From Cruorifilaria tuberocauda (taxonomy: Eukaryota; Nematoda; Chromadorea; Rhabditida; Onchocercidae): a stretch of 64,000 nucleotides of DNA. The notes beneath the pieces were generated by a model. It was not told where the DNA came from. It ran no database searches and saw only the letters and a list, made by a program, of their open reading frames with translations. This document shows, one piece after another, positions 13,680-25,451 of this stretch. The stretch is taken from the NCBI GenBank assembly GCA_013365365.1, contig JABVXU010000006.1, positions 310,001 through 374,000 on the forward strand, written 5' to 3'. The position numbers and the translations under genes are program-made. The number at the start of each line of letters is the position of its first letter. Within the stretch, counting starts at the first letter, position 1.

Positions 13680-16600
13680 TTTTTAATAATTAAGATGACG
13701 ACGTGAGTTTGTGGATGATGCTAGCAATGGTTCTTCTTGATTTAATTCTGGAATTTTTATTAAAATTTAAATAAAATAATTGAAATGAAGATGGAAAATA
13801 TATTGATAACAATAATGACATATGATTTCAATACACGAAGTTTAGACTCGTTTAACTAAAAGCAGGCAGCACATATTTAATTTAACAATGAAAAGAAAGG
13901 AAAATATTTTGAGAAAAGGAATGGATTAAAAAAACTGAAAAAACGGAAAAAGGTAACCAAATATTTTACTTAACTTGGGAATCCGAAGAATTCTTTATAC
14001 TCATGAAAGTACTTATTGATTCTTATTAATATTGCAAGAAACTTTTATCTTAAAAATCGCCAATTAAGTGATTTCTGATTATTTGACAAGAAATTTAGTT
14101 AATCAAATAAGATTAACAAAAATAAATTTAGTTAGTTCCAGAAGCTATAACTATCTAATTTATTACTCAATTAATATTTAGATTCACCGCTCTTTTTATC
14201 TGATAATCATTAAATCGTAATGAATTTCGTTATTATTCATTTTAGTCCGTGGTCTTAGCTATCTTTTCCTCTAACAAAGAGTGTCGAATCATTCATAAAT
14301 TGTCGTCTCAATCCTATCCCACAACAATCTAGAAAACTCAAGAGTCAATCATCTCACCATTGGCTATCACAGATAGTTTTCTTATCAAAATCAACTAAAT
14401 CCTCCATATTTATTAAAATTGTTATAGAATATTCCTCCTAATTTCAACAGGGAACAGATCTTTAAAAAATTCATCGTCTATGAAACGAATTAATCAAATC
14501 AAAAACTTTCATGACAGCAATGCTTATCAGCTTATCTATTTTATTTGTTGATAAATTGAAGAAGACATTTTAGTCAAATCAATGTGATAAGATCACACAA
14601 CTATAATTTAAGTGATAATTTATAGTATGTTATATATTATTGATTGATCTCTGCTTTCTTTTGTATAAATGAAATGTAAAATGTTAATTCTTGCAAAAAA
14701 TTCCATGTGAATGCATTTACAAATTTTCTAAAATTATGGACAGTAAAAAATGTCATCATCATTGAAAAATGTGTGCATCACATTCAAGTATTTTATTCTA
14801 CAGAGTATTTGATAGAGAGATGGTATTGCAGGTTAGTGGAAAATTGAATTCCTATTTCAGCAGCATAATTTATTCATTTGTGCGAGAAATTTTACTATTT
14901 CATCTCCTTGACCATTACTTTTGTTTGATTGATACTTGCAATTATTTTTAGTGGTATATTTTAGGTAATGTTCCATTTAACTTTCTTTATAAATATGATG
15001 GAGGTTTAAATATCACATTTAAATTCATCACAAATAAACAAAAGTATTCATCTTCTTGAAACAACCTAATTAAATAAATCAATAAATTTAATTGGTGATA
15101 AACGATGACCTTAGAAACTTAGCATCATTATTGCTTAAAATTTGTAATTATTAATCAGTCTACAGTTACTGGATATCCGGAAATGTTAAGTTAGAAATAA
15201 TGAAACTACATTGCCTGGTGTGAACAGTGCAATTTTTCAGGAATTGGATCAATGAGGGAAGCACTGATTTTATAAAAAAAATAAAATCCAGTATCATCTA
15301 TTCTGTATATGAATAGTAATTGCAGTGGCATTCTAATTACACTGACTAAATAAGGATATTGAAAGTAATGATAATATTTGTAAACAACGTAACAACATTT
15401 GATTACAAATAATCGATTTGATAAAAAGGATAGTTTGAATGATTTCTTATACAGTTGAAACTAAATCTTTTTAAACAAATTCAAACGATGAAACAGGGGA
15501 AAAAGACGAGAAAGAAATAAACGTATTAAAAATCGATGAGTCAGCAATATCTAGTTTATCTTCATAATATGATACTAAGGAAGGCTTGTTTTTATATCTT
15601 TCTTGTGATCAGAGAAGAGCAAAACATCAACATAATATTTAATTTCTTTATTAAATCGTATTAAAACTCCAAAAAAATCAAACGAATGAAAAAATGTATA
15701 GATGAAAACAAACATAACAACAGTCATTCCACAAAAATGATCACACCAGTGATTGCAATGGTAATAAGATATTAGTACCAGTAAGGATCATTAGAAAGAG
15801 ACATTCATTAATTTTATATCCCAATGTTTTAAATCTGGAATTTAAAATTTCAATCAGAAATGAATGAGGAATAGGCAAACGTAAGGATATATATATTATA
15901 ATCTATTTTTATTTTTTCTTTTTTTGTACTTTTATTGTATTTCTTTATTTTAGTTTCCTAATTCTAAGTTGAGCGATGATAAAAGATCTGAAAATATCAA
16001 GTGGAAAATCTGGAGAAAAGCCAACTAATTACAAGATATAGATGGAAAAAATATGGATTGCGTAACCGATGGCATAAACTCCTAATTATATTTATCTTTT
16101 TTTCATATTAATCTAATTCTTATGATTAATGATCCTGCTGGTTTTCTCGGAGATTTCAGATACCAGTTTGTGGTTCCTACGAGATATGAGTAATTTCAAA
16201 GCGGTAAAAATGCGATCGAAAAGTGCAAACTGAATTATACAAACGATGCACTTTAATGTTCGACAAGTGGAGAGGAAAATCTGAAATGCGAGGAAATGAA
16301 GGAAGTTGGAAAGTACTGAAATCAATTCTAAAAGAACGGTAGAGGTTATCGCACAAAGAATTGTTTGTACGGTAGAAGCAAGTCGGTTCACAGTGGATCA
16401 GGAACAGCAATAGAAGAAATTTGGATTCATTAATAATCCTTTTTCCCTTTCAGCGATATTTTAATCATTGAAAAATCGAAAAAAGAGAAAAAGAAGAATT
16501 AATTTTTTCCGTAAGTAGGCTAAGGTTTATCGCTGAGATAATTTACTGTCACCAGATCATGCAAAGGAGAAATGAAGGACTTGGTACTTAAAGACTGTAA

Positions 16601-19600
16601 AGAAAAAAACGGTAGATGTTGCACATGGCATATGTACCAGAAGAATGAAACGATTTGGGTAGATGACAGGAAGAGTCGGAAGTCACTTAAATACTATCAC
16701 ACTATTCTAAAATTGTAACGACAAACTTTTATAGCGAAATATCTCACATATCTGTAAAATCTAGTAAAAGTGATGCTGAGTATTGGAGATGAGAATCCGA
16801 TTGTTTACAGTTTGTCTTCTTGCTTATCTTTTTTTCTTCACTTCTCTGATATTTCATTCACTACATTGTCACATGAAAAAGATGCTTGCTGATGATAGTA
16901 CATCATGAAATTTACAAGTAAGATTTATTAATAAAATTTTACAAATAAAAAAACGTTGCCATTCCTTTTTCCATTTTCCACTTCTCCCCGATTCTTTTAT
17001 CATTATCTTTTTCATTCACAAATCTATTACTGCAAACTCGTTTTTGGGGTTTCAAAAATTATTCTAAGCAAACAGCGTGTGTCGAAAAATCTGAGAATTT
17101 AAAATTTTTAAAAGTTTAAAACTAAAAAATTCTTTTATGGGAATTTTCCCAAAAATTCATCATTTGTTATAAATGCAAAAACTTATATTATCTGTAGTTA
17201 GCGCATTGTCATCATAAAAACTGTTTTATAAAATTTGTTCTATTTTACCATTTATCCATCTCCAATCCGTACGTGAATTCTTCTATCTTAAATCTTTTAT
17301 GCTTAGCGTACCTGCAGCAGATATTGTCATTCTACAACTAATATTTATCAAGACGCTTCCCGTTTCCGCCTAAATAATTTCACAAGTAACCTTCTCACAG
17401 TAATCTTTATTTTCAATTTAATTACATTCCTTACAGTCTCATTTTCCATCTTTATAAATTTCATCCTTACAAATTTTTATTCTATAAAAGACCACGTAAA
17501 TAATTGGAATATCAGCTTCAATAAGAATTATCCTCTCGCCTGGCCGCTGTATCACCTCTCCTACTAAGTTTTATAACGGCTTATGTAAGATGAAATCTTC
17601 AACTAAACGAGGAATTGTTCTACCAACTTCGTTCAAGGAACAAACCTCTAGATAAACTGTTTGTAAATCAAATTTCAAAGTCAGGCAATTTTTCACGACA
17701 GCATGCTTCCCATTACTATTATCGCAGTTTTATGATTATTAATTAGCTGTTGCAAAATATTCTTTATATTTACTACTATTAACAATTAAAGAGACTTGAG
17801 ACATTTAAAATGCTTTTAGATTCTTACAGAAATGATATTTTAGTATTGATGTAATACGATCATAAAATAGTGCCAAAAAAAATTTATCAAGAAACATCGG
17901 TAACAATTGTGCATAACTAATTAATTTTTTTATAGTCATTGAATAAACAATTTTCATTTCTGTGCAAATACTGACTCCACTTTCAAGTAATGCTTTAATG
18001 CACCGCGCACTATTCTTAAGTCAAAACAAAAAATTTGAAAATTCAAAATATTTGCACAAATAAATATGCTATAGTTCAAATCGGAAAGTGCGTCCAACTG
18101 CGAGAGTGAAAAATGCCAAAGAAAATGTCATTTCATTTAATGCATCTTAAAACTTCAAATATTTTTAAAATGAAAGGATCAAATTAAAAAAATAACCTTT
18201 CTTAGAATTCATATTTATCTCAAAATTGCAAAGTTATAAATGTAAAGTTCAAATTTCAATTGATATTAAAATAAAAAACAGTGAACAACGTGTCGATGGA
18301 AGCCATTATTAAAACAATCCTAAAAAATTTGGAAAAAGTGCCATGTTGATAAATTATCAATTCCTATCTTATTATTAAAAACATGAAAAGATATTTTCAA
18401 TTTTAGGTAATTTATTTTAAATAATCAATGGAGGAAGAGAAAGAGAGAGAGAATGAATGATCAACGTGAGAGAAAAGCGCATTGCATCATCTACTCGTGA
18501 TATATACTGGTTGGAAAGAAAATGGTCGGACCGTTCGCATCAAATCAAACTAAATCATTTCATTGATTTGCCACCTTTCGACATTTAGCAAATGAGAGAA
18601 ATGAAACACCAACTGTAATATTAGCAACTGTGGTAGCGAGTATGAGAAATCGAAATTTAATTTGATAATATGGTTTTGAAGAAAAGAGTGAGATGATGAG
18701 TCAGTTGTAAAACTGAATTCACAATCCTGAATTGAAACATTGGAAAATCATTTCGAATTGTAAATTATTCTTTTTGAACAAACGTCCATTAGTATCGATT
18801 GCAAATTTTCATTTCGTATTATTTGAACAAATAATCGGAAATCAATTTCTTTGAAGAATCCTTCATTCAAAATTCAGAAAAAAATTAGTTTTTCAAAAAC
18901 AAAATTATTGCAACGATTTTACCGCCAACAAACATTCCGTCATTTTTAGAATTATAGATTGTTAGTAGACATTAAATATGAATGACAATATAAGTATCAC
19001 ACCGATTAGAATATCGATTTATTTAGACCGGATGATCTCGATCAGTAATCTACTCAAAGGTAATATTTCTCGTGATGCTTGTGAACAAAGGCCTTCATAA
19101 ATGTGTATAGTCAGTAAAAAGTCAGAAAACAGATAAAGTATCAAAAGCTAAGGAATAAGGAATAATAATTGGCAGGAATCATTTACTTCTATTGATAGAC
19201 GAAGAAGAGAAAAAGACAGTTTCATTTGTAAAGAAAAAAACGAATTTACAAACTAGCAAATGGCTGTTTCTTTTTTAGCTCATTTTTAAATAAATTTTAT
19301 TACTTGAGAAAATTTCCTGAACATTTTTAAGTCTTCTTTACTATTTAAGCTTTAATCCGTGCTATGATTTAAAAAAAGGACATCGATGAAAAAATACCCT
19401 TCGTATTTCGTGTAGTTGATATCGATATAGTACAATTTGTGTTTTGACGTAAGAAAGTGATGATTTATGAGGTACCGTAATAAATCGACTTAATAAAATG
19501 CAACAGCAAATTATATGTTAAATTTAATCAAATGCAATAATTATTTTTCGTCATTCATGATTATTACAACAATGATTCGAGAGGTTGAAGCAGAATAATG

Positions 19601-20832
19601 TGCATTGTGAATGATGTTTATACTAAATGATCATAAAGCGGAGTGAAGAATACATTAAGGAGAAAAGAAATAAATTGTAGTTTACATAAATATTCAATAA
19701 TGAATTAATCCATCTTAGAAGTACCGAAACTAACACTAATAAATTATTAATCTCAACTTTTAAGACAAAAATTTCAAAGTTTTCAAAATAAGATGTCCCG
19801 AAAAGGCGATATTTTATTCTATTTTTGTAAATGGTACCAATAAGATATTCATTTGAGCTTTCACGGTACTACATAAAATTAGGAAAGTGTGACAGGTGTA
19901 ATTCAAATAATTTCACCTGCCGTTTCTCAACTATTTTTCATTATTCTAACTGCAACCAAAAGTAAATTGATGAAATAATAAACTTTCAGTTTTTAAGTAC
20001 TTTTTAAAACCAATACCAGTAGTCTCTTGTGAATGTTTTCTAAAGGCTATCACTTCTTGAAAATTGGAGAACAGTTGTGTGCTAGGTTATATCAACTGCG
20101 ATAGTTTCGTTTATGTCGTAGATTAGCATAAGAAACAAGAGAAACAAGAGAACGACATTGAAGAGGAGAATCCTTCGTTTTCGTTAAATAATTACTTGAT
20201 TATGGATGATTACTATGAAGACTGTGATAGACTGTAAGTGACCTGTTCAATTTAATCTTTTTCTACAACATTTGAAAAATATTTTTCGATGAATTGAGTA
20301 CGCAATCTTTTAGAAAAAGTCATTTTAGAAAAATCCTAAAATTTCAAATGAAATTCATTTTTGTACTTTTAGTAAAAGTGTGTTTCTCAGTATGTTGCAA
20401 CCAAATAATAATGAGATCAAAAGTTGTATCCGAAAATATTAAAAGTTATGTCTTGCCCTTTAAGAATTCTTAAAACCATATGAACATTGGCATAAAAGCA
20501 GTACAGAATGACATAAATACCAACGAAAAATTCTATTGTGATTTGGAAAGGCGGATTCAGAAATTTTGATTTTTTAAACCTTATTTCCTTTTGGACCTGA
20601 GCTCAATCTCAACTCGAAACCATAATTTCCAGAAATCATACAGTGTTGAGAAATTTGAAATCACATGGAACATTCAATTCAAAATATTTTACATCTCTAT
20701 GGAAAAGTGCAAAAAGAACTTATGTTCAAATTTCCATGCTTTTATTCCAGAGAATAACCTCATCCTATATTATAACACAGTAACTGTGAAATAATGTGAA
20801 AAGCAAACTGAAAATCGCGCAATAATTAATTC
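13680..20832. other. Long gene-poor region upstream of the PEPT gene
   Basis: About 7 kb without a supportable coding model. The two overlapping minus-strand frames at 16113-16410 and the plus-strand frames at 14769 and 20591 have no family similarity or convincing splice context. A GA-rich stretch lies near 18431-18455. The part nearest the PEPT start has several TGATAA motifs, listed separately. No tRNA-like or other RNA gene was seen. Confidence 0.55.
14197..14620. promoter_or_regulatory. Cluster of TGATAA (GATA-factor) motifs upstream of the PEPT gene
   Basis: TGATAA or its complement TTATCA occurs at about 14201, 14382, 14524, 14550, 14586 and 14614, including the paired arrangement TTATCTGATAATC near 14198 and TTATCAGCTTATC near 14524. 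The cluster lies about 0.5-0.95 kb upstream of the PEPT start codon. In C. elegans the intestinal GATA factor ELT-2 binds TGATAA sites in many gut genes, including transporters. A role as an intestinal enhancer here is inference. Confidence 0.4.
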
Positions 20833-22690
20833 TCATTTTATATTACTGCAATATCTTGGAACAGAAACAAGTCCAACAACATTTTTGCTTACTGCATAAC
20901 AAGCTCTTTTCTTCGTAATTTTGCCGAACAGGAATACAATCACTGCTAGTACAGTAAGCTGCACAGTGGTTGTCAGACTGAATACTTCAGAAAAGTCTTT
21001 CAAATTATTGATGACGCTTCCAGCTTGCACACACAGCAAGTTATACGGAATTAATCCTGAAACTCTTATACTTTAAAAACTAAAACGATGTTTAAAAAAC
21101 TATAAAAATGAAGAATTCAACGATTTAGGAAGATCTGGAAAATGCTAGAACTTGAAATTTGCCATATTAAATTGAATGAAAAGGAAAAAAAAGAATTACT
21201 AACCAATTAAAATGGATAAAGCGAAGCTGCTCAGCGGGATATTTACAAGTGGTAAACAAATATTTAACAACCAGTTTGGAGTGAATGGAAATAATCGAGC
21301 ACATAATAAAAAGCTGAACAGTCTATAGCGATTCTCAGCGACCTGCAAAATATTTTTGAATGATAATTTTTGCTTTTTAGATCAAATCCGTGAATTAATA
21401 AGATACTATTGGCAGTGAAACTCAAGAGTCCAAGGATAAAGCAAACAAAAAGTCCGAAAACTGGGTTAGGAATTTTATCCTACTATGAAGTTTTGAATCA
21501 GCGATTACTGAGATCAGAGTTCACTACAAAGGCGTAGTGCGTAAGCTTATATATTTCAAATCTCAACTCAAATCTCAATCGTTATATATGACATATATCG
21601 AAAATTGTTCTTTCACACAGATATCTTCACATCACGAATAATACATTATGCGCTTGTGATTTTATGAATAAAAATCTGATAACAAACATTGTATTGTGAA
21701 ATTGTGAAAATAATGGTTAGAAATTAATGATAGACTATCGTTAATTTCTAACCATTATTTTCACAATAAAATTATAAATGATTCTCACTTCGTATTTGAG
21801 CCGTTGTAACTGATCACTGAAAAAATATTCGACAATAGGTTTTGTAAACCATAAACTCAATAGATAACAACATGACGCACCTATAGCAGTCAATGGACAT
21901 ACCAAAAGTAATGCTTTCCAGCAACCAAACAATGCTCCTGCTAACACGTTCTGAAAACATTTTCGACCTATATCAAATATGATCTTTTTTTCAGAGAGAA
22001 AATGAAAAAAGAAATTAACAAAAATAAGCGATACGTCTTATCATATAATATTGAGAACTTTAGTTCTGCCAAACAATTAACAGATTCTGCAAAAACATAT
22101 TAGTATCAATGGTTTGAACAATACAGTAGAGTCAACCCGTTGGTTTGAACGCTTTATAATGTGAGATTAAATGTTTTAATCTTAAAAACTAATTACCATG
22201 GCGAAAGATCCAGGAATAGCAAACGACTGTTTGTACAAGTAGACAAGGCTGAACAATAGCATAAGATAGATGAAATGTTTCTCCCTGAAAAATATCGATC
22301 CTTGAAAATATTTGTAATTTGTTTCCAAGCTATCTATATATCCTGAATGGACAGATCCATAGGACTATCTAAATTTCCAAAAAGAATCCGAAACAAGATT
22401 CAAATTCATTTGAACAAAATCGCATGCGAGTTAAATAGTTCAAAGTTAAATGGAACCGAAATATCTACTTTTCCTCGCTGTGAACTAATAAAAAAATTAG
22501 AATACACTAACCTGTACTTGCTAAAGTAACTGACAAGAACATTTAAATCGGTAACGGTTCTTGGGAAATACCAGTTGGGTTTGTTCTGAGTTGTGGAAGG
22601 GAGGAGTTCAGGTCTTAAGCTCCATGTAAAGATTAACGTAAGAGTTGATATGATGAAAACAAGCAGAAGTCCGCCCAAATGTCGAAGCAT
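20833..22690 (-). CDS. TMEM41A: TMEM41A homologue (VTT/SNARE-associated domain membrane protein)
   Basis: Five exons close in frame at 263 residues: 22690-22512, 22284-22197, 21950-21789, 21342-21204 and 21056-20833. Human TMEM41A has almost the same length. The first exon gives an N-terminal membrane segment (LGGLLLVFIISTLTLIFTW). The VTT domain follows, with KQSFAIPGSFAMNVLAGALFG at its start, RLFPFTPNWLLNI at about residues 159-171, PLVNIPLSSFALSILIGLIP and the final membrane helix in the last exon. The related TMEM41B and VMP1 are ER phospholipid scramblases; a lipid-handling role for TMEM41A is inferred from that kinship. The intron between exons 3 and 4 (21343-21788) contains a long palindrome listed separately. 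Confidence 0.9.
21701..21767. repeat. 67-bp near-perfect palindrome in a TMEM41A intron
   Basis: Positions 21701-21727 and 21741-21767 are perfect 27-base inverted copies (left arm starts ATTGTGAAAATAATGG). The 13 bases between them (TGATAGACTATCG) pair further with one mismatch, so the whole is almost one uninterrupted hairpin. It starts 21 bases inside the intron from the exon 3 donor, on the transcribed strand. Confidence 0.9.
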
Positions 22691-23261
22691 TAATTAAGGA
22701 GCTTCAAATGAAGACAAAATAAATCTACTGATTATGAAAAGCACTGGAAATACAATATGCAAACAAAAAGACAAAAAGATGAAGACAGTGATAGGAGAAC
22801 GGTTAGTGATGAGTAAAAGATAATTCCCAATCTCATTATCCAGCACCACCTCTCAGAGCTTAAAGATTTGTTAAAACATTGCATCCCACATTACTTTATC
22901 ACATCCGTTGCATACCATCACCTAACTGGTTAGATCACTTTGATTGAAAATTATTACTGAAGCGCTGAAGTGCTTGGTGATGGCAATTGGGGTTTCACCT
23001 TGAGCACATGACTTAGCTCTCTTTTATAATCCATAACTTTGCGATAGCTGAGAGAAAGAGTAAGGGTAAATACTTGAGTAATCAGTGATATCAAATCTTT
23101 ATTCTCATCAAAAGTTATGGTTTATTCCGTTTGTTGCATCATTTCAAAAACATGACTGACTACTATCGAATTCGTGCTTAAATAGGTCTGCATGAAGAAA
23201 TATGTTGGAATCCTATTCTTTTATGTGAGATTTTGCATTTATCCTTTAAATCCTTTACCCT
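22691..23261. other. Intergenic region upstream of the TMEM41A homologue
   Basis: No coding frame, RNA gene or repeat seen. It separates the TMEM41A start from the spliced-leader RNA relic and should contain the TMEM41A promoter. Confidence 0.5.
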
Positions 23262-23366
23262 ATCATCGTATCACTAAGCATGATATTCCAGAATTTCAGC
23301 TCGTGCCACATGAGTTGAAACTCCGGGCAGAAATACTCCGTTATCTCAAACTCGGGTAATTAAGTC
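23262..23366 (-). ncRNA. SL1-like spliced-leader RNA unit, degenerate
   Basis: On the minus strand, 23366-23345 reads GACTTAATTACCCGAGTTTGAG, which differs from the 22-base nematode SL1 leader at three positions. The dinucleotide after it is AT, where a working SL RNA has the GT donor used in trans-splicing. About 50 bases further on lies AAATTCTGGA (23296-23287), close to the Sm-binding consensus of SL RNAs but with one change. The unit lies 100 bases downstream of, and in the same direction as, the 5S-like unit. The leader changes and lost donor argue for a pseudogene. The 3' end is approximate. Confidence 0.7.
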
Positions 23367-23465
23367 AGGAGACTCCACCTCTCCGTACTGATATGATTAT
23401 ACTGTGTTCGAAATCGAATGATTATTCGATTTTTGTTACAAGCAGTGGTAAAAAACGAAAAATGA

Positions 23466-23582
23466 TGTCTACAACACCTGGGATTCCCAGGCCGTCTCCG
23501 ATCTAAGTACTAACCGGGCCCAATATTGCTTAACTTGACAGATCGGACGAGATGTGCTTTCAACGTGGTATGGTCGTACACA
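23466..23582 (-). rRNA. 5S rRNA-like unit, probably a diverged or pseudogene copy
   Basis: Read on the minus strand from about 23582, the sequence starts TGTACGACCATACCACGTTG, carries the internal stretches CGTCCGATCTGTCAAGTTAAGC and GGTTAGTACTTAGATCGGAGACGGCCTGGGAATCCC (both split here over several blocks of the window), and ends GGTGTTGTAGAC near 23467. This is unmistakable nematode 5S rRNA. T-runs just downstream (ATTTTTCGTTTTTT) would serve as a Pol III terminator. Two features suggest decay: about three bases are missing between GAAAGCAC and ATCTCGTCC compared with normal 5S, and the terminal stem has a G-G mismatch. It is a single copy here, not an array. Confidence 0.85.
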
Positions 23583-23775
23583 AGTCGGGGTGGGAATACG
23601 TACACCAAATTCTTTTTTTCCACTCAGTTGTAACAGGAAAGGTCAAATAGGTCAGGGAAAGATTCGAGAATTTAAAATGTCAAAGGAAAACGATCAACGG
23701 AGATCTAAAACGTTTATTTTAGAAGAATGTTTAATCAAATTATCTGATAATTCATATTTGACTTTACAAATTTAA

Positions 23776-24000
23776 TCACAAAATGTGAAATATTAATTTA
23801 CAAATATTAATAATGAGAATTCGTTGATTCTCTTCATCTTCCTCACTTTCCAAAGGTACTTTGTGAGTGTTGGAGTGATGTTCTTCAACTTCTTGAAGTT
23901 GCTCGATCTCAGGTAAACCAAATGAAGTTAGCAGCTGGTCCGTAGAATCTAACATTTCATTTGTTCTCTTCCAGATATCCATGAAGCATGCTCGTGCATC
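23776..24000 (-). CDS. Possible orphan exon of an unrecognised gene
   Basis: A minus-strand open frame after a plausible acceptor (TTTGCTAG at about 24007-24000) reads DARACFMDIWKRTNEML, then a Leu/Gln-rich stretch (LLTSFGLPEIEQLQEVEEHH) and an acidic segment (VPLESEEDEENQR) before ending at 23776. The composition is protein-like, unlike most chance frames here, and suggests a short helical region. I found no convincing upstream or downstream partner exon. The fold-back element begins 20 bases upstream of the acceptor. It could be a fragment or a small gene starting at ATG 23982. Confidence 0.25.
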   Translation of the reverse strand, partial: DARACFMDIWKRTNEMLDSTDQLLTSFGLPEIEQLQEVEEHHSNTHKVPLESEEDEENQRILIINICKLIFHIL

Positions 24001-24020
24001 CTAGCAAATAAGGCTTTGTA

Positions 24021-24322
24021 ATATAGAAACCGTTTTCTCACACTCCAATGAAATCCGTACAAGTTTCACTGAATAACGAATAGATCGTACCGCCCTAAAT
24101 CACCGTCTGACAATAACAAATTGAAACGAGATTGTAACTTAAATAACCTGAGTTATAAGTAAAAATTTGAATATGCAATTCCAGACGGAATCAGGTTATT
24201 TAAGTTCCAATCTCGTTTCAATTTCTCATTGTCAGACGACAATTTACGGCAGCACAGTTTGCTCCTAATTCAGTGAAACTTGTGTGGATTTTATTGGACG
24301 TGTGAGAAAGCGGTTTCTATAT
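24021..24322. mobile_element. Fold-back element, MITE-like
   Basis: The two halves of this roughly 300-bp segment are imperfect inverted copies. The left end ATATAGAAACCGTTTTCTCAC matches the reverse complement of the right end. Internally, CAAGTTTCACTGAAT, the CGTCTGACAAT region and the ATTGAAACGAGATTG region each recur inverted, and AAATAACCTGA pairs around the centre. There is no open frame. The ends can be read as TAGAAACC...GGTTTCTA flanked by TA on both sides, which would suit a Tc1/mariner-type non-autonomous element; that class is inference. Confidence 0.75.
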
Positions 24323-24804
24323 TTCGATTTCGATTGTTGAACTTATCTTAATCATATTAGTATGCTGAAGTCTGCCCCGCGGTTAACTTACATAAGCTTG
24401 AGGTGGTTTGCCGATTCCTGACTCCTGTGGTGTGGGTTAAAGTTTTGGGGCATCCCGTTTCTTGGCCGGGTAACAAGTGGAAGCAACAGGTTGGGAGTGG
24501 AAGAGTGAGGAGGAGGTTTATTATTTTGGTTGTCATTTTATCATACGGGTAATGTTCGGAATGGAGCGATCTTTGAGAACATTTCATTGAGGTATTGAAG
24601 ATATGATAAAAAAGACATTTATTAAAATTTATATCAAGTAACAATATTAAATTACATTAAAATGCTTATTAAATAACAACATTATAATTAAATTATGATA
24701 TTGCAGCATCAAAACAATCAATCAGTACCGTTAAAATATTGTATAAAGACATTGTATAAACAATTCGTTTTTACAGTTAATATGTATGTGATAACATTCA
24801 ATTA
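24323..24804. other. Intergenic region downstream of the small heat-shock gene
   Basis: A minus-strand frame at 24357-24644 has no recognisable features and is taken as chance. The part next to the stop codon of the heat-shock gene is AT-rich 3' flank. Nothing else seen. Confidence 0.5.
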
Positions 24805-25376
24805 CTATTCCTGATTTTTCATCGAATTGAATTGGATTGGAATATTTTTAAAACGTGAACTTTCTTCAATAGCTTTCTTCTCAGCGGTTATTTGGAGGAC
24901 TCCCTGATCGGATAACTGTGATTTCAAGCTGTCTTGAAGTACAGTCTCCAGGATGGTATACTTCCGGATGAAATGTCGTTCCACAGAACCGTGCTGATCA
25001 TTTCGCTCCTGATGATGACCTTCCACCAACAGTGTCCCATCCTCCATCTTCACCGATAATTCTTCCGGTTTGAAATGGTTGACATTCATTTTGATACCGA
25101 AATTCTCCTTGTCATCAATAATTTGCTGAAAGATATTCTATCGATGAAATAATTGCATACAAAATAGAAAAAAATGAAAATTAATCAGCAGAAATAGAGG
25201 AAATATTACGAAAAGTACTTACGTTGCCGAAAGAATTATCATCTGCGTTCCCAGAATGGTTCAATTAAATCCTCAAAATCATCCATCAACCGATTCACCA
25301 ATCTGATCACACTACCTCGTCTTTCGATCGGTAAATTGCGCCATCTTCCAAACGATGGAAAAGCCAAAAGAGCCAT
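24805..25376 (-). CDS. Small heat-shock protein (HSP20/alpha-crystallin) with a frameshift in exon 1
   Basis: Exon 2 (25125-24805) encodes the whole alpha-crystallin domain: IIDDKENFGIKMNVNHF, KPEELSVKMEDGTLLVEGHH, SVERHFIRKYTI and GVLQITAEKK, ending with the oligomerisation motif NIPIQF. Exon 1 (25376-25223) begins MALLAFPSFGRWRNLP and reaches EPFWER, typical of a nematode HSP20 N-terminus. It then meets a TGA at 25241-25239 in that frame. The frame that runs through the GTAAGT donor into exon 2 (ADDNSFGN, then QIID) is shifted by +1, so the gene as read has one base too many or two too few near 25241-25250. The summed exon length (475) is not a multiple of three. A TATA box and heat-shock elements lie upstream. 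It is either a recent pseudogene or a sequence error. The protein would act as an ATP-independent cytosolic chaperone. Confidence 0.85.
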
Positions 25377-25451
25377 TGCCGTCGTAGTTTAGTCAAGTAA
25401 CAAAGAAGAAATATTATAAGTTTCAGGTTAATCTGACTGAAAACCATCATG

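Noticed and set aside
16113..16410. Two overlapping minus-strand frames of 77 and 92 codons
   Set aside because: Neither has a recognisable motif or biased composition; overlap in two frames suggests a locally stop-poor stretch.
21361..21480. Apparent exon reading KIPNPVFGLFVCFILG in the TMEM41A intron
   Set aside because: The family alignment joins exon 3 (LQRLKYE) directly to VAENRYRLFSF, and phases agree without it.
24357..24644. 95-codon minus-strand frame (MLLDINFNKCLFYH...)
   Set aside because: Lies next to the fold-back element, has no domain and no splice support.
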